Shown: positions 33,694 to 42,676, counted from the stretch's first letter. The stretch: 49,328 nucleotides of DNA from Clostridia bacterium (GCA_017938205.1 JAGBCA010000044.1:1-49328); one strand, 5' to 3'. Program-made: numbers and translations. The notes: a model not told the origin generated them from the sequence alone.

Positions 33694-34227
33694 TTACTCC
33701 TCGGCATACAATTCATCGTAATACCAACACAACGGATTTTCTTGAATATACTTTGCATGCACTTCATAATCCTTGCGGTCGCGAACGACATGCTCATAAA
33801 ACGATGTTTGAAACAGTTTTTCGGTTAAACCAATTTTTTTACATTCTTTTGTCGTCAAAGACTTATAAGCACAAATAATATCCTCAACCGTAGGGCGGGG
33901 GCTTGCTCCCGCCGTTTTATTATCCAAAATCAAAATCACATGTATATGGTTAGGCATTATAACATATTGGTCTACCTTCAAATACGGATATCGCGTTTCC
34001 AACGATCGTAATTCCCGCTCCGCAACGATACCGTATTTTGTGCATGAAATTTTGGCCAATTCTGCGGGAGGATCGGAAGGTTCAGACTCCTCGCATTCAC
34101 TCCTTGAAACACTTGACAGAATACATTTTTGTTTTTGCACGCATATCGTGATAAAATATGCACCAGGAGAACTATAATCATAATTTTTTAATCGTGGATG
34201 CTTCCGCCTTGGAAATTCGTTTTCCAT
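33694..34227 (-). CDS. REP-associated tyrosine transposase (RAYT, Y1/HUH type)
   Basis: 177 residues, a compact single-domain HUH nuclease related to IS200/IS605 TnpA. The N terminus RKHPRLKNYDYSSPGAYFIT is typical; the HUH motif is H94-I-H96 in YVIMPNHIHVILIL; the nucleophile is probably Tyr144 in FQTSFYEHVVRDRKDY; the end HAKYIQENPLCWYYDELY matches the family. RAYTs cut and join single-stranded REP hairpins preceded by GTAG. The gene is flanked by such REPs and by 42-bp direct repeats, and codons 105-113 are themselves a REP palindrome, in a loop just after the HUH strand. All key residues are present, so it may be active. Confidence 0.88.
   Translation of the reverse strand: MENEFPRRKHPRLKNYDYSSPGAYFITICVQKQKCILSSVSRSECEESEPSDPPAELAKISCTKYGIVAERELRSLETRYPYLKVDQYVIMPNHIHVILILDNKTAGASPRPTVEDIICAYKSLTTKECKKIGLTEKLFQTSFYEHVVRDRKDYEVHAKYIQENPLCWYYDELYAEE
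33890..33914 (+). repeat. REP palindrome type A inside the transposase gene
   Basis: GTAG followed by GGCGGGGGCTTGCTCCCGCC on the plus strand, inverted relative to the two flanking type-A copies. On the coding strand it encodes TAGASPRPT, keeping the frame open. Confidence 0.85.
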
Positions 34228-34262
34228 TTTATGCTCCTAAAAAATTTTGAGTTTTAACAATA

Positions 34263-34288
34263 CGGCGGGAGCAGAGCCCCCGCCCTAC
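34263..34288 (+). repeat. REP palindrome type A, right of the transposase
   Basis: CGGCGGGAGCAGAG then CCCCCGCCCTAC, one base different from the left copy and in the same orientation. It overlaps the start of the right 42-bp repeat by two bases. Confidence 0.75.
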
Positions 34289-34328
34289 AAGGAAGGCTTG
34301 CTTCCTGCTTCGTTTGAGCATTTTTTCG
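34287..34328 (+). repeat. 42-bp direct repeat, right copy (type B)
   Basis: Identical to 33606-33647. Order is B-A on the left and A-B on the right of the transposase, both in the same orientation. Confidence 0.85.
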
Positions 34329-34373
34329 CAGGCCGCTACGCTACATGCCCTACAAAAATTGAGATAAAGTTTT

Positions 34374-34400
34374 AAGGAGAGGTGACAAGCACCTCTCCTT
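34374..34400. terminator. Hairpin after the beta-helix operon
   Basis: AAGGAGAGGTG and CACCTCTCCTT pair around ACAAG. On the minus strand it is followed by AAAACTTT, a weak T-tract, about 20 bases after the stop of the gene at 34422. Confidence 0.55.
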
Positions 34401-34421
34401 ATTATTTTAGCACAAATGCTT

Positions 34422-37400
34422 TTATCCGAGAACGGAAGCAAGGTTCCACAGCGCTTTTGCATATGCAGCTGCAGTGCCCTCGTTCTGGGCGGTTACGCCA
34501 CAAACGTAATCCTCAAGCGAATAGGTCAGGGTCTCAAGGACAGCGCCCTCGGCATCCTTCACGGTGAGGGTGATCTCCTCGCCGAGATCCGCAAGAGATA
34601 CGGTGGTGGTCGCATAGAGACGGTCAAAGCCTTCGAAGGGCTTGGAAAGAAGAGCTGCTACGCCGTCGATCTCAATGCTGCCGTCAAAGTCATTCTCTAC
34701 ACGGAATGCGAAGGTCACCTTCTCATCCGCTACGAGCACAACGCTCTTTACGTATGCCGAGGAGATCTCGCTCTCTGTGGGAAGTGCAGCCTCAACCTTA
34801 TACTCTGCGTAATCCGCGAGAAGGTTGTTGATACGGCCGAGATTCTTCATACGAACGTCGCCAAACGTGAAGCTGTAGTCAAAGTGGGAAACGAGCGCGC
34901 TCACGTAGCCTGCAACTGCGTACGCCTGCTTTGCAACCGCTTCCTCGGAGGTAGCAAGGAGCGTTCCGAGATAGTCGTGGAGAGCGGCAGATGCCGTAAC
35001 GGTAAAGGACTCGTCACCATTTACAAGATCCACGGAAAGCTCGCAGTTGCCAAGAGCATCCGCAAAGGTCTCAAAGGTCACGGGAATCACGTAATAGCTC
35101 TTCTCATCGATCAGGGTCTGCTCGAGAGCGGCAAGATCCAGTGTCTTACCATTCAGCGTAAGATTCTGAAGTACACCTGCAGACTCTACACGGAGGTAGT
35201 AGATATAGTTCAAAGCATCGGTGAGGATCACCTGCGCCTTAAGCTTTGATGCATCGGCGTGGAAGGTGCATTCGATCGTTGCACTTTCGGTCAGAGCAAC
35301 CTCGCCAACGTATTCAAAATAATACCCCTCGGTCAATTCTTTATAGAAGTTTGCGATACTGCCGTAGTAATACTTCTGCGTGCCGCGAACAGCCTCCTGA
35401 TACATATAGGTCAAGGTGATCGCCTTGACGGCATCGTCGGTAGCGGCTTCGGCATAAGCTACGGTGTAGGTCTGTCCGAGAACAGTGACGGTCTCGGTAT
35501 TGTTGTTAACGATAAGACCCGAGATCACACCATCTGCGTAAGCATTGCCGGCAAAGGTGCCATCGGTACCGAGAACAGTGCCGCCAACAGTTACGTTTGC
35601 ACCGAGAGCAACGCCCTTAATTTTGGCATCGGAAAGTGTTACCGAAACACCTTCTGCCGCCATAGAAGCAGAAGCAAGGTTATAAATATCAACATTCTCA
35701 CAAGTTACTGTGCCTGCGCCACCGAACACAACGGTTGCATCCGAAAGATAGATCTTTGCCGATGCAGAGAGCGAAAGCGTTCCGTTCACTACAAAGGGAG
35801 TTGCCTCGGCAGAGAGCACTTCTCCGCCTTTCACGTTCAGGGTTGCACCCGCGGAGACGGTGATAGCGCCACCCATGGTCAAGGTAGCATCCAAGAGCTC
35901 CACAGTCGTATCCTTTGCAAAGGTGAGCGCGGGAGCGGTGAGATCGCTATACACGTAAAGCGTTGCGGCATTTGCCTGTGCGGAAAGCGCTGCAACAAGC
36001 TCTGCGATAATCGTTTCACTATCTGCAAACGCATACACATACGTTCCTGCGGTTTCATCATAGAAAACGAAGGCGAGAGGCAAGAGATTGTCTTTGGGAG
36101 CTACGGTTATGGTCTGACCACCGTAGGATGCATCCAAAATAACGCCATCAGCAGGAACGTTTTCCCATACCTCGGGAATATTGACCGTGCCCGAAGTAAT
36201 ATCTACGGTTACGGTGTAATATGCGCTATCCATAGGAACGGAAGTAAATTCCTTACCAACAAGATATGCCTTCGTTACATTCGCAGCACCGTAGGTTACG
36301 GTGAAAACAGAGGATGCGGACGCATAGCAAATGAGATCCATGGCTTCAAAGCTGCCATCCGATTTGGGTATCTGGAATCCAAAGGTATACTTTGTAGTTC
36401 CCGCGGGAGCGGTAGCGTGGATCACGGCAAGATTTGCCTCGGTGTTTGTAAGGTTCACACCGTTATAGGTTACCTCGGAAAGCTGCGTGCTCGTTGCCGT
36501 GGTGGAAGGAACGGTGTTTACAAATATGCAATCGGAAACGGTTGCAGTATACGCATTCGAGCTGCTGACCGGCTTAAATGCAACAGCCGCTGCGTTTGCG
36601 GAGGAAAAGATCACGTTCTCAAAGGTGAGCGCACCGGTTCTGTATCCATCCAAATAGATCAGCTGCGCAACGGAAGCACTCGTGGAAATCAAAGTTGCGT
36701 TCTTGATCGAGGCACCGCGGGAAATCTTGAATACAGCCGTGCCCGAGCCGCAGATATACGTACCGCCATCTACGCCAAACAAAACGTCCTCCGGTTTATA
36801 ATCACGGCTGACCTCGCCGGAGTTCAAGATAAGCCCCTTAGGAGAAACGATGGTGAGATTCTCGCCCTCGAAGAAGATCTTGGTTTTTTTACCCTCGCCC
36901 GTTCCGAAGAGGTGCGCGGAGGACTCGTTTACGATCTTACCTCCGGGAGCGGAGGACTTAAGCGTGAAGGTATTAGTAGTCGTGCCCTCGAAGCCGAAGA
37001 CAGTATCGCCGGAATACGTAGCACCCGCACCTGTAGCAGTAAGCTTGCAGTTTGCGGCAGCCATTTTTACAAGGCCGGTAACGGTGGAGGCCACCGTTAC
37101 CGTAGTACCATTAAGATCCCAGACAATGTTACCGTTAACAAAAGACTTAAAAAAGTCACGGTTGTGTGCGTCCGTTTCTCTATCCAAGGTAAGCGGACCA
37201 AAGGGTACGGCCTTGGAAAGGGTCATATCCTTATACATGGTGATCACATATGCGGATGCGGGATCGGCAAAGAGCTCATGGAACTTTTCGCCAACGCCTG
37301 CGGCTGTACCGCCGCAATCGGTCTGATAATTCACACTGAACGTCTCCCCCGTCTTGGTATCAAGATACGTGAAGGCGAGGTCATCGTTTGCGGCAGCCGC

Positions 37401-37490
37401 ACCGTCCGCCGCGAAGGCGGCGACGGTGAGCGTGCTTACGAGCATGACGAGTGACAGAAGGAAAATGAGGAGTTTTTTATTCAGTTTCAT
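34422..37490 (-). CDS. Large secreted beta-helix-like protein, second of a tandem pair
   Basis: 1022 residues. Signal peptide residues 1-28 (LLIFLLSLVMLVSTLTVAAFA). Residues about 110-360 show short strand repeats with Asn/Gly turns (NIVWDLNGTTVTVAS, NTFTLKSSAPGGKIVNESSAH, VFGVDGGTYI-like rungs), as in right-handed parallel beta-helices; a second strand-rich run spans about 500-690. The C-terminal part from about residue 720 (TYMYQEAVRGTQKYYYGS, EGYYFEY, SAYVKSVVLVADEKVTFAFR) aligns over its whole length with the C-terminus of the neighbour at 37.5 kb. No LPXTG, choline-binding or SLH motif is seen, nor a clear catalytic site. Eighteen bases from its neighbour with AAGGAG, so co-transcribed. 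Function unknown. Confidence 0.8.
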   Translation of the reverse strand: MKLNKKLLIFLLSLVMLVSTLTVAAFAADGAAAANDDLAFTYLDTKTGETFSVNYQTDCGGTAAGVGEKFHELFADPASAYVITMYKDMTLSKAVPFGPLTLDRETDAHNRDFFKSFVNGNIVWDLNGTTVTVASTVTGLVKMAAANCKLTATGAGATYSGDTVFGFEGTTTNTFTLKSSAPGGKIVNESSAHLFGTGEGKKTKIFFEGENLTIVSPKGLILNSGEVSRDYKPEDVLFGVDGGTYICGSGTAVFKISRGASIKNATLISTSASVAQLIYLDGYRTGALTFENVIFSSANAAAVAFKPVSSSNAYTATVSDCIFVNTVPSTTATSTQLSEVTYNGVNLTNTEANLAVIHATAPAGTTKYTFGFQIPKSDGSFEAMDLICYASASSVFTVTYGAANVTKAYLVGKEFTSVPMDSAYYTVTVDITSGTVNIPEVWENVPADGVILDASYGGQTITVAPKDNLLPLAFVFYDETAGTYVYAFADSETIIAELVAALSAQANAATLYVYSDLTAPALTFAKDTTVELLDATLTMGGAITVSAGATLNVKGGEVLSAEATPFVVNGTLSLSASAKIYLSDATVVFGGAGTVTCENVDIYNLASASMAAEGVSVTLSDAKIKGVALGANVTVGGTVLGTDGTFAGNAYADGVISGLIVNNNTETVTVLGQTYTVAYAEAATDDAVKAITLTYMYQEAVRGTQKYYYGSIANFYKELTEGYYFEYVGEVALTESATIECTFHADASKLKAQVILTDALNYIYYLRVESAGVLQNLTLNGKTLDLAALEQTLIDEKSYYVIPVTFETFADALGNCELSVDLVNGDESFTVTASAALHDYLGTLLATSEEAVAKQAYAVAGYVSALVSHFDYSFTFGDVRMKNLGRINNLLADYAEYKVEAALPTESEISSAYVKSVVLVADEKVTFAFRVENDFDGSIEIDGVAALLSKPFEGFDRLYATTTVSLADLGEEITLTVKDAEGAVLETLTYSLEDYVCGVTAQNEGTAAAYAKALWNLASVLG

Positions 37491-37508
37491 ATTTCTCTCC
37501 TTTTCTGA

Positions 37509-40500
37509 TTAGTATGCGGCGGCAAGCGTTGCAAAGATATACAACGTCTTTACGTACGAAGGAACGTAGCCCATGTTCTGCACCGTCATTGCATCGGTAT
37601 AGGTTGCAAAGGAATAGGTGAAGGTTTCAACAACCTCTTCGGCAACGAGAACCTCCACAACGTAGTCCAGGGTGATCTCGGAGAATGCAAGATCCTCAAG
37701 GATGATGTAGGAGTTTCCGTCTACCGGAGTGATGTTCTCGGCCGTGTATGCAACGCCGTTCACCTTGACCGTGCCTGCAAAGTCGGGATCGATACGAAGC
37801 GCGAGATTTACCTTTTCATCTACGATATAAAGGATACCCTTTACGTAATCGGAGGTGATCTTCTCTCCCTCGGGTGCAACGTATGCGGTCTCATACTCTG
37901 CATTTTCTGCGAGAACGCTCTTAATTTCGCTCTCAACGTCATACTTAAAGTAGTCTACGATGGAATCCACGTACGCAAGGAGCGCATATACCAGCGACTT
38001 ATCCTTATCGGTGTAGATCTCGCCATCGAGGATCTGCTCCGCGTAATCAAGCAGGGATATCTCGGCGCTGACGGTTTCAACCGTTTCACCGAAGTCAACA
38101 TCAACGGCGAAGGTTACTACCTTCAGGCTATCGGCGAAGGTATCGAATACAACGGGAAGAACATAGTATTCCAGGTTTTCAATGGTATCGATCGCAAGAG
38201 AGGAAAGATCCTGCTCTACACCGTTCAAGCGAACGGAGGAGAGACCTTCCTGCTTCTGCAGATAGAATACAACGTTGAGTGCATCCGTGATAACGAACTG
38301 CGCCTTCAGCATAGCGGAATCTGCTACAAGCAGACATACGAACTCGGAATCCTCATAGATCTCCTCGGTCGCCGTGTAGGAGAAGTAATAGCCGGGAGTG
38401 GCAGAGGAATAGAAGTGCGGGAAGCTGCCCTCGTAGTAAGAAACGGTTCCCTTAACTTCGCCTTTATAGGTGAAGGTTGCAACAAAAACCTTAGAAGCAT
38501 CGTCCGTTGCGGCACGCGAGAACTCGATCTCGTGCACAGCATCGCCAACGGTGAGAAGCTCAAGGTTATTGTTATAACCCACGTTGCCCTCTACGCCATC
38601 CGCAAAGGAGGATGCATTCGCATCGGTATAGAATACCGTGCCGGAAAGGGTTGCCTTATCGGCAAGAAGAAGGTTATATACCTTGGAATTCTTTACAGTT
38701 GCGGTCGCGGCGGTCAGATCTGCCTCGGCGGCTACGTTATAGATCGCAGCGTCTTCGATGGCTACAATACCACCAAAGAGAGCATCCACGTCAGCGGCGA
38801 GGATCAGAGAGCCGTTTTTCACGGTGAGTGCGGCGGTCTGTGCAAATGCTGCGTTCACGGTCAAGGTCATGCCACCAAGATCCAGCGTAACGGCAGCGAC
38901 ATTCTCGATCGCATCGGCACAAGCAACGTCTGCATAGAGACGGATGACTTCACCCTCGGCGGCAGCCTTTACGGCGGCAACGAGGTCAGCGCCTACGTTC
39001 TCGGAGGCGAGGAGGCCGTGTGCTACGGCAAGCTCACCGGAGAGAACGACAAATGCAAGAGGCTTTTCTACATAATTTATATAGGCGACCGCATCGTAGG
39101 TCCTGCCGATCATTTTCTCGGTAACAACGAGGCTTGCCATATCGCTCTTGTAGCCCTCAATGTCTACGAAGATACCGGCATTCAGCTTGTAATAAGTATC
39201 CTTGAGATCCTCAGCCGCTACAGGCGTAAAGAAAGAGCCAACAAAATAATACTCCGTGGGGGCAAGCGTACCGTAGTTCACGGTAACGACCTCCTCCGTC
39301 TTACCGTAGCCAAGGAAGGTCAGGGTCTCGCCATACAGATCTATAATGTACTTTGCAAGATTCGTTCCTGCAGGCTGAGTACCGTATGCGGCAAGGAGAG
39401 CCGCCTCGCTATCTGCCTTGGTGATGCCGGAGATCTCAAAGGTATCGAGATGCTCATTCTTTGCAAAATCAACACCGGAGAAGGTGCAATCGGTCAAGGT
39501 CAGAGAATAGGTTTTTGCTGCATCTGCGGGAGTGGCCTCGCCGTAGGCTGCACCGGTAATGGCGAACAGTTTTACTTTGTTCTTGGAATAAATTATGGTA
39601 TTTTCAACGTTAAAGGATGCATTGCGCTTCCAGTTTGTCGTTGAGAATACAGAGAGCGGCGCATCTCCAAGGAGAAGGATCTGCGCATCCTTGATGGTCG
39701 TTACGCTCTGGAAAGAAAATGCAGGACGGTTAGACTCGATCACGTACGTTCCGCCGTTCACGGTCAAGGTAGGTGTCGTACCAACCTCAAAGGCATGCGT
39801 TACAGCGCCCTTGCCAACGTAGGTAATATTCTCACCCTCAATCACGATATGCACGCAGTCACTCTCGCCAACAGCGAAGAGCGCGAGGGAAGATGCGTTC
39901 AGGATCTTCGCATCGGGACGGGAGGATTTCAAGGTAAAGGTGTTTTGGCTTCCCTGCTCGAAGCCGAAGACTGCCGTAGAGGAGTGCGGATACGAGCCGG
40001 TATGGTTGGAGTTGGAAACGTTGATTCCCTGCTCCAGGTCAGGAATCGAAAGAACGTGACCGTTGAGGTCAAGCGTTACGTTACCGCCGATGAGGGATTT
40101 GTATTCGATCGCACCGTTATCATTGGTATACGAGGGTCCCCATGCCATTGCATCATAAAGAACAAAATCCGCATAGACCTTGATATCGGCTGCATAAGCC
40201 AACTCTTTGAACATATCGTAGAACGACATACCGATTCCTACGTCCGTCATTCCGTTGATCTGTTGAACAGAGAGCACGCCGTTGGTCGTCCAAGTGAATG
40301 CAACCGGCTCAATGCTTTCAAAAATCACTTCCACATCCAGCGTTGTACCGAGATCGCTCTCGGTTACCGGGCGAAGTATCGAGTAATCAATCGAAGGAGA
40401 GGAATAAAAGGTTGCCGTACCGTCCGCATGCTCTATAATATAGTTCAATGCGGCAATGTTGCAGGCCGGAGTTGTACCTACGGCCCAGTAATCGGTGTAC

Positions 40501-41768
40501 CGACCGCCCCAATTGACAGCCAAAGCAGAGGATACGTCCGTAACGAACTTCGAGCTGAATTGATAATATTCACCGTCTGCAACGACCGTGGTCGGCTGCA
40601 CGTGTGCAAGAACCTCACCCGCAGGACGCTCGGGAATCGCGCCCGTGAAGGTTGCCAGCGTTTCGCCGGAATATTGGATCTCCTTGCCGCCGTGCGCATA
40701 TGCAGGGTTCGTATTATAGAACTTGCAGTTCGTAATCGTGTTGACTGCGTTCATGGTTTCATTCGCAAAAATGTTCGCCATGCCACCGGCAGCATTGATG
40801 AAGGTACAGTTCTGATACGTACGCGCCGCGCTGGTGAAATGCCAAACGAAGCCCGCAGTCGATTTATTCAAAACAAAGGTACAGTTGCGGATCCTTTGCA
40901 CGTGGCTCTCGTTGGATGCCTTACGGCCGATCATGAGAAAATAGTCAGCCGTGCTGTTCGTTGTCTGAACATACGTACCGCCGTTAAAGTATGCGGACGA
41001 ACCGTACATATCGGAGTTCAGGCACTGCGCATACACCGTGAGGTTCTTACCGTAATCCGTGCGGGTATCATCATATTCGCCGATATGAAGGTCACCGTCG
41101 ATACGGATATCATTGTATGTACCGTTGTTGGTACGGAACATGTGAGATACCGCGCTCGTATCAAGAACACCGCCCTCCTTCGAGGAATAGAGGAAGAACT
41201 CGTTCTGACGAACGTCAAACGCGCCGCCGCCGGCATTGCTGGTCAGCTTCCAGGTATGACCGTTCAGGTCCAGACGGTAAACCGATTCCTTCTTACCGAC
41301 AACAGCCATACCCTCGGAGGTGATGTCCGCATAGAGCACCGTTGTGGAGCCTGCGGCATTCATATTCGTTATATATGCTTTAAGATCCTTACCTGCGGTA
41401 TCGGCGTTGGTGTAATAGATCGTATCACCGTCCGTTACCTCAACCGCGAAATAGACCTTATCGTAGCCGGAGGCAACAACGGTTTTACCGAGCATTGCTT
41501 CCGTTACCACCAGGCCGGAAAGCGGCGTTCCATCCAAGCTATATGCCCAGCCGGCGCCCGCATTCTTATATAAGGTATTGTCCTTACCTGCGTAAGTACC
41601 ACCGACGGGCGAGACAATCGTTTCGCCAACGGCGTACTGCACCTGCGTACCGTCCGGGTAAGAGACGGTTACCTTATCGGCACTCTCTGCAAACGCAACC
41701 GTGGCGAACACGCCAACAAGAAGCATCAAAGAGAGGACGAGGATGAGGAGTTTTTTGCTGTTTTTCAT
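37509..41768 (-). CDS. Large secreted beta-helix-like protein, first of a tandem pair
   Basis: 1419 residues with signal peptide 1-28 (cleavage after AFA). An N-terminal module (about 30-100) is followed by one beta-helix-like stretch (residues about 120-380, DLNGHTWKL, NCTFVLNKSTAGF, NCTFINAAGGM), a second (about 520-830, NVTLDLNGHVLSI, NTFTLKSSRPDAKILNASS, LTVNGGTYVIESN) and a short third (about 930-1060, AAVTLDLGGMTLTV). The C-terminal 300 residues match the neighbour (KGEVKGTVSYYEGS, PGYYFSY, SDYVKGILYIVDEKVNLALR). The second helix of this protein matches the only complete helix of the smaller paralogue, indicating internal duplication or loss. No anchor motif seen. Possibly an adhesin or a polysaccharide-binding or lyase-like protein. 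Confidence 0.8.
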   Translation of the reverse strand: MKNSKKLLILVLSLMLLVGVFATVAFAESADKVTVSYPDGTQVQYAVGETIVSPVGGTYAGKDNTLYKNAGAGWAYSLDGTPLSGLVVTEAMLGKTVVASGYDKVYFAVEVTDGDTIYYTNADTAGKDLKAYITNMNAAGSTTVLYADITSEGMAVVGKKESVYRLDLNGHTWKLTSNAGGGAFDVRQNEFFLYSSKEGGVLDTSAVSHMFRTNNGTYNDIRIDGDLHIGEYDDTRTDYGKNLTVYAQCLNSDMYGSSAYFNGGTYVQTTNSTADYFLMIGRKASNESHVQRIRNCTFVLNKSTAGFVWHFTSAARTYQNCTFINAAGGMANIFANETMNAVNTITNCKFYNTNPAYAHGGKEIQYSGETLATFTGAIPERPAGEVLAHVQPTTVVADGEYYQFSSKFVTDVSSALAVNWGGRYTDYWAVGTTPACNIAALNYIIEHADGTATFYSSPSIDYSILRPVTESDLGTTLDVEVIFESIEPVAFTWTTNGVLSVQQINGMTDVGIGMSFYDMFKELAYAADIKVYADFVLYDAMAWGPSYTNDNGAIEYKSLIGGNVTLDLNGHVLSIPDLEQGINVSNSNHTGSYPHSSTAVFGFEQGSQNTFTLKSSRPDAKILNASSLALFAVGESDCVHIVIEGENITYVGKGAVTHAFEVGTTPTLTVNGGTYVIESNRPAFSFQSVTTIKDAQILLLGDAPLSVFSTTNWKRNASFNVENTIIYSKNKVKLFAITGAAYGEATPADAAKTYSLTLTDCTFSGVDFAKNEHLDTFEISGITKADSEAALLAAYGTQPAGTNLAKYIIDLYGETLTFLGYGKTEEVVTVNYGTLAPTEYYFVGSFFTPVAAEDLKDTYYKLNAGIFVDIEGYKSDMASLVVTEKMIGRTYDAVAYINYVEKPLAFVVLSGELAVAHGLLASENVGADLVAAVKAAAEGEVIRLYADVACADAIENVAAVTLDLGGMTLTVNAAFAQTAALTVKNGSLILAADVDALFGGIVAIEDAAIYNVAAEADLTAATATVKNSKVYNLLLADKATLSGTVFYTDANASSFADGVEGNVGYNNNLELLTVGDAVHEIEFSRAATDDASKVFVATFTYKGEVKGTVSYYEGSFPHFYSSATPGYYFSYTATEEIYEDSEFVCLLVADSAMLKAQFVITDALNVVFYLQKQEGLSSVRLNGVEQDLSSLAIDTIENLEYYVLPVVFDTFADSLKVVTFAVDVDFGETVETVSAEISLLDYAEQILDGEIYTDKDKSLVYALLAYVDSIVDYFKYDVESEIKSVLAENAEYETAYVAPEGEKITSDYVKGILYIVDEKVNLALRIDPDFAGTVKVNGVAYTAENITPVDGNSYIILEDLAFSEITLDYVVEVLVAEEVVETFTYSFATYTDAMTVQNMGYVPSYVKTLYIFATLAAAY

Positions 41769-41873
41769 ACTTTTCTCCTTAGGTTTTTATAATTTAGTAT
41801 TATACGTATATATTGTAGCATTTTTTTTACAAAATTTCCATTGATAATTGCAACAATCTTTTTTGTATAAATT

Positions 41874-41901
41874 GTATAATAATGCGCGTGACGGGGAGAA
41901 T
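41874..41901 (+). promoter_or_regulatory. Sigma-F/forespore-type promoter of spoIIR
   Basis: GTATA (41874-41878), 14-base spacer, GGGGAGAAT (41893-41901), matching the known sigma-F/G pattern GYATA and GGNNANANT. spoIIR is a classic sigma-F target in Bacillus. A hairpin GACGGTT-TTA-AACCGTC-like sequence lies further down at about 41938-41956. Confidence 0.6.
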
Positions 41902-41976
41902 ATAGGGGAATACGGAACGCGGGGCGTTCATGATACGGACGGTTTTAAACCGTCGTGATAGAAAAGGAGACACGGA

Positions 41977-42549
41977 ATGATGAAAGGAATTTTAGAGGGC
42001 GTTGCGGTGATCTTATTTGCGGCGGTGCTGATGGCCGCGATCCCGACCGAAGCGGAGGGCAAGATCTATGAGGACACGGTGCGGCTACATATTTTGGCGC
42101 ATTCGAATGCAGAAGAGGATCAAAAGGTAAAGCTTTATATACGGGATCGGCTGCTTTCCGTTTACGGCGAGGCGCTTGACGGCTACGAAAATGCCGAGGA
42201 GGCGGCCGAGGCAATGGAGGCACTTTTACCGAAAATAGAGCAGGATGCCTGCATTTGGCTTGCCGAGGCGGGATTTTCATACGGAGCGCACGTTACGCTT
42301 GGAGAGGAATGGTATGAGCGGAGGGAATACGAGGACTGCGTTTATCCCGAGGGGCGATACACTTCCCTGCGCGTTATCCTCGGCGACGGTGAGGGAAAGA
42401 ATTGGTGGTGCGTGATGTTTCCGCCGCTTTGCTTGGATATGGCGCTCGGCGAGACGCTTCCCTATTCCGATGAGGAAAAAGGGCTGATCGGCGGAAAATA
42501 TAAATGGAAGCTCAAGGGCTTAGAGCTTGCGGCGAAGGTATGGGGATAA
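41977..42549 (+). CDS. spoIIR: Stage II sporulation protein R
   Basis: Secreted signalling protein made in the forespore that triggers SpoIIGA processing of pro-sigma-E in the mother cell. 190 residues with an N-terminal signal/membrane segment, then VRLHILAHSNAEEDQKVKLYIRD (motif spans about residues 35-57) and the C-terminal VILGDGEGKNWWCVMFPPLC, both diagnostic. AAGGAG lies 8 bases before the first of two adjacent ATG codons. It has a forespore-type promoter and stands alone, divergent from the beta-helix operon. Confidence 0.94.
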   Translation: MMKGILEGVAVILFAAVLMAAIPTEAEGKIYEDTVRLHILAHSNAEEDQKVKLYIRDRLLSVYGEALDGYENAEEAAEAMEALLPKIEQDACIWLAEAGFSYGAHVTLGEEWYERREYEDCVYPEGRYTSLRVILGDGEGKNWWCVMFPPLCLDMALGETLPYSDEEKGLIGGKYKWKLKGLELAAKVWG

Positions 42550-42552
42550 AAA

Positions 42553-42577
42553 GACAATCGGGGACGCCTGTCCCTAC
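42553..42577 (-). repeat. REP palindrome, GTAGGGACAG subtype, copy 2
   Basis: Minus strand GTAG then GGACAGGCGTCC...GATTGTC, three bases after the spoIIR stop. It differs at two of 25 positions from the copy at 18618-18642. Confidence 0.65.
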
Positions 42578-42617
42578 ATAATAAGAGAGAGTGGGTAGAT
42601 AAGCGCAATTTAGGGGG

Positions 42618-42646
42618 TTGATTTTTCCGCATTCCTATGATAAAAT
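42618..42646 (+). promoter_or_regulatory. Promoter of smpB
   Basis: TTGATT (42618-42623), 17-base spacer, TAAAAT (42641-42646), plus strand, 31 bases before the start codon. Confidence 0.7.
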
Positions 42647-42676
42647 ATAGGTGAAAAACAGGTATCGGAGATTATT

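Noticed and set aside
33606-34328. CRISPR array, given the repeated units around the transposase
   Set aside because: Only two or three copies, palindromic REP form with GTAG, unequal spacing and no cas genes.
35259-37454. 731-codon plus-strand open frame opposite a secreted-protein gene
   Set aside because: It is the mirror of the 34422-37490 gene, has low-complexity Cys/Arg/Gly-rich composition, no signal or domain, and no ribosome binding site. Long antisense frames are expected in repeat-rich, GC-moderate genes.
39795-41573. 592-codon plus-strand open frame opposite the larger secreted protein
   Set aside because: Shadow of the 37509-41768 gene; the minus-strand product has a signal peptide, a ribosome binding site and a paralogue next to it.
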